The notes below the pieces were generated by a model. It was not told the origin of the DNA. It was given only the letters and a program-made list of their open reading frames with translations, and did not search any database. From NCBI GenBank assembly GCA_013336035.1, contig JAAXUL010000312.1:1-8294 (forward strand): a stretch of DNA of 8,294 bases, given 5' to 3'. Both the position numbers and the translations under genes were made by a program. The stretch is from Chloroflexales bacterium (lineage in GTDB: Bacteria > Chloroflexota > Chloroflexia > Chloroflexales > Chloroflexaceae). Of this stretch, positions 1 through 4,792 are shown in pieces. Positions within the stretch are counted from its first letter, which is position 1; every line of letters starts with the position of its first letter.

Positions 1-2
1 CG

Positions 3-518
3 ACGAGCTTCTCGACCTTGGGGCTGCCCGCCCCCGAGCGCCAGCTCCTCGCCCTCGTGGGCGAGCTGCGCGGCGAGCCCGGCGGCCCGCTTGGGGCGAG
101 CGCCTTTGGCGCCGGCGAGCCCGAGCGCCCCTCGTGGGCCGATGCCGAGGAGCGCTTTCGGGCCTTTGTGGCCCAGGTGCAGGATGCCGTGGCCAACTTC
201 GCCGTGGTCGAGACTCTGGTCGAGGGATCCCTGGTGGCGCGCACCAGCGTGAGCTGGACGGGCGATATGCGCTCGCTGCTGCGCCCGGCGCTGCCGACGC
301 GCCACGAGGGTCTGCACCGGCGCAGCCTGGGCCTCGCGCTACGCTCGCGGGCAGCCCTGCTGAAGACTTTCGGCACGGTGATGCGCGGCGCCGCGCTCGT
401 CGCGGTGATGGCCAGCTCGCCCGTGGGGGCTGTCACAGCCCTTCCGGCGGCCTGGAAGTTTGTCGATCAGCTGCTGGACGAGACGCGCGCCCGGCAGCGG
501 GCTAGCTCATCCGGGTAG
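3..518 (+). CDS. Hypothetical protein, 3' part of a gene cut by the left window edge
   Basis: I do not recognise this protein. The frame is open from base 3 to a TAG ending at 518 (171 codons visible) with no upstream stop. The only early start codon, a TTG at 18, has no ribosome binding site, so the gene probably begins outside the window. The visible part starts with a Gly/Pro/Ala-rich stretch, then a charged, probably helical region (about 45-75 counted from the TTG). It continues through a short WTGDM segment and an Arg/Leu-rich helix to a hydrophobic stretch at about residues 118-146 (bases 369-455) that could be one membrane segment or a buried helix. The tail is charged. Codon use matches the neighbours. 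It lies 71 nt upstream of the 109-aa gene on the same strand and may be co-transcribed with it and sufE. Coding status is fairly sure; function is unknown. Confidence 0.7.
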   Translation, partial: TSFSTLGLPAPERQLLALVGELRGEPGGPLGASAFGAGEPERPSWADAEERFRAFVAQVQDAVANFAVVETLVEGSLVARTSVSWTGDMRSLLRPALPTRHEGLHRRSLGLALRSRAALLKTFGTVMRGAALVAVMASSPVGAVTALPAAWKFVDQLLDETRARQRASSSG

Positions 519-589
519 AGCCTTGAGCCGAGGGCGTCTTCGCAGAGTGCGTAAAGTGCAACCGCAATGTGCTAAGGAGCCAAGCAACA

Positions 590-919
590 ATGGCCAGCAA
601 TCTTGAGGACTCGATCCGAGAGGCCGCGGCGAAGGTTCGCCAGTACGTCGAGGACGCGGCGGTGATGCAGGTCAGGACCTTCTATGTGCTGACGAGCAGC
701 GAGCCGCTGTCGGGCATTGACCCCGAGCGGCCCGGGGCCTTCACCGAGGTGAAGCTCGATGGTGACACCAAGGTGGTGGTGCCGATGCGCAAGGGCCGCG
801 ATGAGGCGATGGAGCTGGACGAGGCCCTGTTCAATATCCACGAGCGCAATGTTGCTATGGCCACGAACTACCGGGCCCAGGTGCTCGACGCCCTGATCGG
901 CCTGCTGCAACGGCGATAA
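590..919 (+). CDS. Conserved-looking hypothetical protein, 109 aa
   Basis: The ATG at 590 is chosen because AAGGAG at 574-579 sits 10 nt upstream. An in-frame GTG at 569 would add seven residues but has no ribosome binding site. The 109-aa product has no signal peptide or membrane segment. It begins with an amphipathic helix (SIREAAAKVRQYVEDAA, residues 8-24). A beta-like region follows, with TFYVLTSS and then a Lys/Asp/Val-rich piece including the run KVVVPMRKG. It ends in a long helix (ALFNIHERNVAMATNYRAQV and onward to LLQRR). This layout suggests a small cytosolic alpha/beta protein, possibly an oligomer or partner protein. I cannot assign a family. The stop overlaps the ribosome binding site of sufE and the gap is only 8 nt, so the two are very likely translated from one mRNA. 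A link to Fe-S biogenesis is possible from position alone. Confidence 0.75.
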   Translation: MASNLEDSIREAAAKVRQYVEDAAVMQVRTFYVLTSSEPLSGIDPERPGAFTEVKLDGDTKVVVPMRKGRDEAMELDEALFNIHERNVAMATNYRAQVLDALIGLLQRR

Positions 920-927
920 GGAGCCCT

Positions 928-1362
928 ATGAGCGAGAGCACGGCGATCCCCGCGCGGCTGCGCGAGATCATCGAGGAGTTCCAGGCCGGCGACCGCGGCG
1001 AGAAGCTGGAGCTGATGCTGGACTATGCCGACAGGCTCCCGGTGCTGCCGGAGCGGCTGCGCGATCGCGCCGGGATGGAGCAGGTCCACGAGTGCATGAG
1101 CCCGGTCTTCCTGCACAGCGAGCTCGAGGATGGGGGCGTCGTCTTTCACTTCGATGTACCCGAGGAGGCGCCCACCACCCGCGGCTATGCCTCGATCCTG
1201 GCCGAGGGGCTGCGGGGTGTGTCGCCGCGCGAGGTGCTTGCGGTGCCGGGCGACTTCTTCCAGGAGATGGGGCTGCACCAGATCCTCAGCCCGCAGCGAC
1301 TCAACGGGATCTCGGCCATTTTGGCCTATATGAAGCGCCAGGCCCTGCAGCTGATGCAGTGA
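928..1362 (+). CDS. sufE: SufE-family sulfur acceptor / cysteine desulfuration protein
   Basis: SufE accepts persulfide sulfur from the cysteine desulfurase SufS and passes it to the SUF Fe-S cluster scaffold in the cytoplasm. The 144-aa length fits the family. The N-terminal helix (IPARLREIIEEFQA) and the KLELMLDYADRLPVLPE segment are typical. The sulfur-accepting cysteine is C56 in VHECMSPVFL, the counterpart of the family's V-x-GC-x-S-x-V loop, with Glu here where many members have Gly. The C-terminal half (GYASILAEGLRG, then FFQEMGLHQILSPQRLNGISAILAYMK) matches the conserved end of the fold, including the L-SP-R-NG element. AAGGAG at 918-923 overlaps the upstream stop and is 4 nt from the ATG, indicating translational coupling. 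No sufS or other suf gene is visible. The only odd point is the unrecognised partner upstream. Family assignment is confident. Confidence 0.93.
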   Translation: MSESTAIPARLREIIEEFQAGDRGEKLELMLDYADRLPVLPERLRDRAGMEQVHECMSPVFLHSELEDGGVVFHFDVPEEAPTTRGYASILAEGLRGVSPREVLAVPGDFFQEMGLHQILSPQRLNGISAILAYMKRQALQLMQ

Positions 1363-1412
1363 GTGGGTGAGCGCTCGCTGGGGTGAGAGGGTGAAGATCT
1401 TCTTGCGTACCT

Positions 1413-1595
1413 CTACCCTATGCGGGCGCGCAAGAGGGAGCGGGCGAGGGTGTCGAGGACGCAGGCGGGGCGCTCGCCGGGGGGCAGGCCGATGCGGCGC
1501 GCCAGGGCGCGCCGGTAGACGTGGAGCGACTCGGGGGCGAAGCTGCAGCGCCGCCGGTTGGCGTAGTGGCGCTCTGGTCGTAGCTGGATGATCAT
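1413..1595 (-). CDS. Small Arg-rich hypothetical protein, 60 aa
   Basis: I do not recognise this small protein, but several signs say it is real. Most third codon positions are G or C, as in neighbouring genes. An AGGGGG-type ribosome binding site lies about 4 nt before the ATG at 1595. A near-consensus sigma-70-type promoter lies at 1635-1663, giving a short leader of roughly 30 nt. An in-frame GTG at 1610 would add five residues but would swallow the ribosome binding site. The product is very basic (about 14 Arg, no Lys) with two Cys (C17, C45). It reads as a short beta start (MIIQLRPERHY), an Arg cluster (NRRRC), then helices (SLHVYRRALARRIGLP and CVLDTLARSLLRARI) split by a PPGER turn. 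It could bind nucleic acid or be a ribosome- or membrane-associated small protein; that is inference only. It converges with sufE across 50 nt. Confidence 0.55.
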   Translation of the reverse strand: MIIQLRPERHYANRRRCSFAPESLHVYRRALARRIGLPPGERPACVLDTLARSLLRARIG

Positions 1596-1634
1596 CGGGC
1601 CCCCTCGCACTCTTTTGTGTCGCCTGTCACGAAA

Positions 1635-1663
1635 ATCTTACAGCCAGCCCCGCAGCGCGTCAA
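1635..1663 (-). promoter_or_regulatory. Sigma-70-type promoter for the 60-aa gene
   Basis: Read on the minus strand, TTGACG (1663-1658) and TAAGAT (1640-1635) are separated by exactly 17 nt. That is 5 of 6 consensus matches at -35 and 4 of 6 at -10. Transcription would start near 1628 and reach the ATG at 1595 after roughly 30 nt. A 7-bp inverted repeat, GCCCCGC at 1647-1653 and GCGGGGC at 1672-1678, brackets the -35 element and could be an operator. It is not followed by a T run, so it does not look like a terminator for the upstream gene. Confidence 0.6.
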
Positions 1664-1738
1664 GACGGGCCGCGGGGCGCATTTGCTGTGCATTTTAGCT
1701 ACGATGATTGTGCCTGGCGTCGGACCAGAGACGTAAGC

Positions 1739-2050
1739 CTACACGCGCTCGAGGGCGGCGAGCAGGTCGTTGATCAGCTGGATGCGGCGCCCGGCGACCT
1801 GGACCACCTGTTCGAGGAAGTCCGGGTCATCGCTGAAGCGGGCGGTCTCGGCAGGCAGGCGGGCGTAGTACTCCTGGAGCCCGAGCAGCCCCTCGCGTAG
1901 CCGCTCCCAGCGGGCGAAGAGCGGCTGGATCGCCAGGGGGCCGGCCTCTTCGAGCTGGCCGAGCTGGCGCTCGAGGTCGCCAATCGTCTCGTCCCAATCA
2001 TCGAGGCCCTGACCATTGCGGGTGATCGACTGCGATCTGTGTGACGACAT
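1739..2050 (-). CDS. Hypothetical protein, 103 aa, charged and probably helical
   Basis: I do not recognise this protein. The frame is open to 2176, but the ATG at 2050 is clearly the start: GAGGAGGTG sits about 5 nt upstream, and the residues before it are not protein-like. The product opens with a polar segment (SSHRSQSITRNGQG). A strongly helical, possibly coiled-coil region follows (LDDWDETIGDLERQLGQLEE, about 16-35). After a break (AGPLAIQPLF), a second helix holds WERLREGLLGLQEYYARL, and the C-terminal helix is PDFLEQVVQVAGRRIQLINDLLAALERV. There is no membrane segment, Cys or obvious catalytic motif, so a helical-bundle adaptor or structural protein is most likely. It lies downstream of the hydrogenase operon on the same strand but is separated by 134 nt carrying a strong hairpin and its own promoter candidate. 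It is therefore probably a separate transcription unit. Confidence 0.78.
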   Translation of the reverse strand: MSSHRSQSITRNGQGLDDWDETIGDLERQLGQLEEAGPLAIQPLFARWERLREGLLGLQEYYARLPAETARFSDDPDFLEQVVQVAGRRIQLINDLLAALERV

Positions 2051-2057
2051 CGTACAC

Positions 2058-2076
2058 CTCCTCGCTTTGTGAGGAG
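2058..2076. repeat. 6-bp inverted repeat overlapping the ribosome binding site and -10 of the 103-aa gene
   Basis: CTCCTC (2058-2063) and GAGGAG (2071-2076) form a perfect inverted repeat with a 7-nt spacer. On the minus strand the second arm is the Shine-Dalgarno core of the 103-aa gene, and the first touches its extended -10. It could be an operator. In any longer transcript reading through from the hydrogenase operon it could fold to hide the ribosome binding site. Chance is possible because SD-like purine runs are common here. Confidence 0.35.
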
Positions 2077-2083
2077 TGTAGCA
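2075..2083 (-). promoter_or_regulatory. Extended -10 promoter candidate for the 103-aa gene
   Basis: On the minus strand TGC-TACACT fits the extended -10 pattern TGnTAnnnT. No good -35 hexamer lies 16-18 nt upstream, as is common for extended -10 promoters. The start would fall near 2068, giving a leader of only about 18 nt that begins just before the ribosome binding site. It is supported only by motif and position. Confidence 0.35.
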
Positions 2084-2144
2084 GGGTCGGTCGAAACGAG
2101 CGGGGAAGAGAATGCAACGGGGCGTGGCTATGCTACAAGGATGT

Positions 2145-2170
2145 CTCGGGGAGGCTCCGACCTCCCCGAG
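2145..2170 (-). terminator. Perfect 10-bp hairpin after the hydrogenase operon, likely terminator without U-tract
   Basis: CTCGGGGAGG (2145-2154) and CCTCCCCGAG (2161-2170) pair perfectly around a 6-nt loop. The hairpin begins 14 nt past the stop of the last operon gene. Neither strand has a T run after it, so it is not a classic intrinsic terminator. It may stop transcription weakly or protect the 3' end of the operon mRNA. Its position between two transcription units supports a 3'-end role. Confidence 0.55.
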
Positions 2171-2184
2171 CCTCACTCAAGTTG

Positions 2185-2685
2185 TCAGAGCGGGTCGCCC
2201 ACGACGTTGGCCAGCGACTCGTAGTGCAGATCCTGGAGCCGGTCGCGGGCGATCTGGGCGACGCGCAGCAGCATCTGGTAGCCGAACTGCGTGTCGCGGT
2301 CGAAGCGCTGGCGCAGCTCGGCCGCGCTGAGCGCCACGACCCGGCAGCGCGTGAGCGCGCGGGCGTTCGAGGTCGCCTGGTACGGCGGCACTAGAGATGA
2401 CCAGGCGAAGATCTCGCCCACCCCGACCATGCTGACGGTCACTTCGCGCTTCTTCGCGGTGGGCGGGGGGATGATCGCGCGCGAGCCAACCTCGGGCAGG
2501 CTGAGGCTGATCGCGACCCGACCCTCGAGCACCAGATAGAGGCTGGTGAGGCCCCCGCCCTCGTAGAACAGATAGCTCCCCGGCTCGGCTGTGATCTCCT
2601 CGGCAAGCTGGGCCAGGCTGATGATCTGGTCGTTGCTCAGCCCGGCGAAGAACTTGTAGCGGCGCAGTAGCTCAGGCGACACCAT
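2185..2685 (-). CDS. Cyclic-nucleotide-binding-fold (Crp-like sensor domain) protein without DNA-binding domain
   Basis: The 166-aa protein is essentially one cyclic-nucleotide-binding domain of the Crp/Fnr type plus a C-terminal helix, with no room for the usual helix-turn-helix. The fold is seen in LLRRYKFFAGLSNDQIISLAQLAE (6-29) and in GSYLFYEGGGLTSLYLVLEGRVAISL (36-61). The phosphate-binding-cassette region is GEIFAWSSLVPPYQATSNARALT (90-112), and RVVALSAAELRQRFD follows. Gly90 and Glu91 of the cassette are present, but by hand alignment the Arg that holds the cyclic phosphate in Crp is Gln103, so it may bind another ligand or none. An insert rich in Pro and Lys (about 70-80) enlarges the beta-roll. 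The ATG at 2685 has GGAGGTG 6 nt upstream and lies 14 nt inside the protease gene, implying translational coupling. It probably senses a signal or docks on the hydrogenase. It is unlikely to be a transcription factor by itself. Confidence 0.85.
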   Translation of the reverse strand: MVSPELLRRYKFFAGLSNDQIISLAQLAEEITAEPGSYLFYEGGGLTSLYLVLEGRVAISLSLPEVGSRAIIPPPTAKKREVTVSMVGVGEIFAWSSLVPPYQATSNARALTRCRVVALSAAELRQRFDRDTQFGYQMLLRVAQIARDRLQDLHYESLANVVGDPL

Positions 2686-3193
2686 TGTGCACCTCCGGTA
2701 GATTATCCAGGTATGGGCTTGTAGCGGCGAGCTCGGTCAGGACGGCGGCCGCGGCGGCGGGGATGGCGGCAGCGACCTCGGGCGTGGGCTCCTCGCCGAA
2801 GTCGAGGACGTTTGCGACCGCAACGGCGTAGATGACGATCTGCTCGGGCAGGGCCAGGCCCAGCTGCCGCCCGAAGTCTAGGGCGACCGCCAGGCTCGTA
2901 TCGTGGGGCGAGACGCTGCGCGCGGTGGGGCTGAGCGTCTCCAGGTCGTCGAGGGTGAGCCGGTGGAGTGAGCCGGGCGGCCAGCCCGGGCGCCACAGGG
3001 CGTCGATCAGCACGGCCCGCTCGTAGCCGACCAGAGCCTCCATCAGGGCCAGGCCGCCGACGGACGCGGTCTCGACCGCGGGGCGGGGGCCGGGGCGCGC
3101 CGCCAGGGCTGCGCGGACCTGCTCGGCCACGCGCGGCCCCACCGCGTCGTCGGTGAGGATCGGGTTGCCCAGGCCAAGCACAAGAGTGGACAT
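2672..3193 (-). CDS. [NiFe] hydrogenase maturation endopeptidase (peptidase family M52)
   Basis: This family (HycI, HybD, HoxW, FrcD) removes a short C-terminal peptide from the hydrogenase large subunit after the Ni-Fe centre is inserted, locking the active site. The 173-aa length is normal. The start LVLGLGNPILTDDAVGPRVAE (4-24) is the family signature, with the metal-sensing acidic residue at about D16. The second Asp is D64 in VLIDALWRPG, and the His is H97 in SPHDTSL, giving the three Ni ligands. The C-terminal part has IYAVAVANVLDFGEEPTPEVAAAIP, a typical end. The ATG at 3193 is 12 nt past the mvhA stop and has only a weak GAAAGAA upstream, so translation may depend on coupling. The substrate is almost certainly the neighbouring MvhA, which keeps a 27-residue tail after its last metal-binding motif. 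The last 14 nt overlap the next gene. The exact subfamily is not resolved, so no symbol is given. Confidence 0.93.
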   Translation of the reverse strand: MSTLVLGLGNPILTDDAVGPRVAEQVRAALAARPGPRPAVETASVGGLALMEALVGYERAVLIDALWRPGWPPGSLHRLTLDDLETLSPTARSVSPHDTSLAVALDFGRQLGLALPEQIVIYAVAVANVLDFGEEPTPEVAAAIPAAAAAVLTELAATSPYLDNLPEVHNGVA

Positions 3194-3205
3194 AACGTTC
3201 TTTCG

Positions 3206-4693
3206 CTACACGTGCTGGCTCAGGCGCTGGAGCTCGCGGCCCGCGGCGTCGCGGATGACCACCACGAGGGGCATCTCGCCGGGCAGGGCGTGGGTCGCGC
3301 AGCCGAAGCACGGGTCGTAGGCGCGGAAGCCCATCTCGATGCGGTTGAGCAGGCCCTCGGTGACCACAATGCCCTTGTGGATGAGGCCCTGGGCCGCCTT
3401 CTTCACCGACATAGCGATCGGGGCGTAGTTGTTGGTCGTGCCGACGATCAGGTTGACGCGGGTCAGCAGCCCGCGCTCGTCCGTCCAGTAGTGGTGGGTC
3501 AGCGTGCCGCGTGGCGCCTCGACGCTGCCGACGCCCTCGGTGGGCGTGGCGGTGACGGGGGCGCGCACGTTGGGGTCGCAGATCTCGGGGTCGGTGGCCA
3601 GCTCGAGCATGCGCTCGGCGGCGAAGAGCAGCTCGACCAGGCGAGCCCAGTGGGTCGCCAGCCGATAGTGGACGGGCTGGTAGCGCCCGCCGACCCGCTT
3701 GCTGCCCATGGTCTCGTACAGCTTCTCGTAGGCCGCCTGGGCCTGTGGGGTGGCCATGCCGTCGGCGGCGTTGAGCCGCGAGAGCGGGGTGGCGCAGTAG
3801 ACCCCGCTGGCCTTGCCGTCCTCGAAGCCGCGCCAGCCGACGCCCTTGAGGTAGGGGAACTTCAGGTAGGTCCAGGGCTCGCTGTGCTCGGCGATATGCT
3901 TCGCGTAGTCGCGCGGGTGGTACTTCACGAACTCGGCGCCGTCGGGGTCGACCACGCGGATCATGCCATCATAGAAGTTGACCCGGTTGTGGGCGTCCAC
4001 CGTGCCCATCGAGTAGGTGCGGTGGGTGAAGGTGTCGGAGAGGATCAGCTCGACATAGCCCGGGTTGCCGAGGATGAGATCCTCGAAAAGCTTGAGGCTG
4101 AAGAGGGCGAACTCGACATTCTTGCGGGCGGCCTCCTCGGCGACCAGGCGCTCGCCGGGCAAGAGCGGCTTGCTCCAGCCGCCGGGCAGGCCGGCGACGG
4201 GGTGGACGCCGCGGCCGCCCATGAGCTTGATCACGTGGTGGTTGCGCATGCGCGCGTCGATCACCTGCTTGCCGATCTCGAGGCCGACCTTGCGCACCAC
4301 GCCGAGGATGTTGCGCTCGGCGGGGGGCGCGTCGGGGCCGAGCACGAAGTCGGGGCCGGCGAGGGCGTAGAAGTGGGTGGTGTGGTCGGCCACGTAGAAG
4401 GCCGAGTAGAACAGCTCGCGCAGCTTGCGGGTCACGGCGGGCGGCTCGACGTGGAAGAGCGCGTCGAGGGCCTTGGTCGAGGCCATGTGGTGCGCCTCGG
4501 GGCAGACGCCGCAGATGCGGTCGGTGATGCGCGGCATCTCCTCGGCGGGGCGGCCGACGCAGAACTGCTCGAAGCCGCGCAGCTCGGGGATGATGAAGTA
4601 GGCGTTGGCGACGTCGCCCTCGTCGTCGAGGAAGAGCTCGATGCGGCCGTGGCCCTCGAGCCGGGTGACGGGATCAATCGTGATCCGCTTCAT
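3206..4693 (-). CDS. mvhA: [NiFe] hydrogenase large subunit, group 3 (MvhA-like)
   Basis: This is the catalytic subunit that carries the Ni-Fe(CN)2CO centre and splits or forms H2 in the cytoplasm. The 495-aa protein starts MKRITIDPVTRLEGHGRIE, with the conserved proton-transfer Glu at E13. The first metal-binding motif is RICGVCPEAHH (C61, C64) and the second is DPCFGCATH (C462, C465, H468). A GGRGVHPVAGLPGG block (159-172) is typical of group 3 enzymes. After H468 a 27-residue tail remains, the peptide expected to be removed by the maturation protease encoded next. There is no signal peptide or Tat motif. The ATG at 4693 is preferred because GAGGAG lies 7 nt upstream. An in-frame ATG at 4711 would add MYEETP and include that site. 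A 99-nt gap with inverted repeats separates it from mvhG; 12 nt separate it from the protease gene. The MvhD-MvhG-HdrA context points to group 3c. Confidence 0.97.
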   Translation of the reverse strand: MKRITIDPVTRLEGHGRIELFLDDEGDVANAYFIIPELRGFEQFCVGRPAEEMPRITDRICGVCPEAHHMASTKALDALFHVEPPAVTRKLRELFYSAFYVADHTTHFYALAGPDFVLGPDAPPAERNILGVVRKVGLEIGKQVIDARMRNHHVIKLMGGRGVHPVAGLPGGWSKPLLPGERLVAEEAARKNVEFALFSLKLFEDLILGNPGYVELILSDTFTHRTYSMGTVDAHNRVNFYDGMIRVVDPDGAEFVKYHPRDYAKHIAEHSEPWTYLKFPYLKGVGWRGFEDGKASGVYCATPLSRLNAADGMATPQAQAAYEKLYETMGSKRVGGRYQPVHYRLATHWARLVELLFAAERMLELATDPEICDPNVRAPVTATPTEGVGSVEAPRGTLTHHYWTDERGLLTRVNLIVGTTNNYAPIAMSVKKAAQGLIHKGIVVTEGLLNRIEMGFRAYDPCFGCATHALPGEMPLVVVIRDAAGRELQRLSQHV

Positions 4694-4715
4694 CGGGGTC
4701 TCCTCATACATACTT

Positions 4716-4730
4716 GCAAGCTGCGCTTGC
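4716..4730. repeat. Short perfect hairpin in the mvhG-mvhA gap
   Basis: GCAAGC (4716-4721) and GCTTGC (4725-4730) pair perfectly around a 3-nt loop. It sits just upstream of the mvhA ribosome binding site (GAGGAG at about 4701-4706 on the minus strand). Together with the larger repeat at 4758-4785 it makes this the only structured spacer of the operon. It may tune mvhA translation or mRNA processing. Confidence 0.45.
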
Positions 4731-4757
4731 CGCGTGCGACCCTAGGTAAGGTGGGTT

Positions 4758-4785
4758 TTTCAGCGAGGGCAAGCCCTCCCTGAAA
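4758..4785. repeat. Long near-perfect inverted repeat in the mvhG-mvhA gap
   Basis: Two 13-nt arms, 4758-4770 and 4773-4785, are complementary at 12 of 13 positions (one G-G/C-C mismatch) with a 2-nt centre. In the minus-strand mRNA this is a strong stem starting 7 nt after the mvhG stop. It is not followed by a U run, so it does not look like a full terminator and mvhA is still expected to be in the operon. It could stabilise the upstream mRNA, cause partial termination, or be a copy of a dispersed palindromic (REP-like) element. Confidence 0.6.
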
Positions 4786-4792
4786 CCCTCCC

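Noticed and set aside
523..557. Promoter before the 109-aa gene (TTGAGC and TAAAGT)
   Set aside because: The two hexamers are 23 nt apart, too far for a standard sigma-70 promoter, and each is a weak match.
1363..1412. Terminator between sufE and the convergent 60-aa gene, including the palindrome GAAGATCTTC at 1393-1402
   Set aside because: The palindrome is only 10 bp with no loop, no T run follows, and the rest of the 50-nt gap shows just a few scattered GTGAG repeats.
1739..2050. Possible exodeoxyribonuclease VII small subunit (XseB)
   Set aside because: The DLERQLGQLEE...PLFARWERLREGL stretch is superficially like XseB, but the protein is longer, the family's conserved spacing is not matched, and no xseA is nearby.
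2051..2176. Upstream extension of the 103-aa gene by 42 residues
   Set aside because: The extension runs through the strong ribosome binding site, the promoter candidate and the terminator hairpin region, and its residues look non-coding.
4717..4771. Internal promoter for mvhA in the mvhG-mvhA gap (TTGCCC, 17 nt, TTACCT on the minus strand)
   Set aside because: The spacing is right but the -10 is poor and the -35 lies inside the inverted repeat, so the match is not above chance.
3212..4783. Long open frame on the plus strand, antisense to mvhA
   Set aside because: It is the mirror of a GC-rich gene with strong third-position bias. Its translation is low-complexity Gly/Ala/Val/Asp/His-rich with no domain, while the minus strand encodes a complete hydrogenase large subunit.
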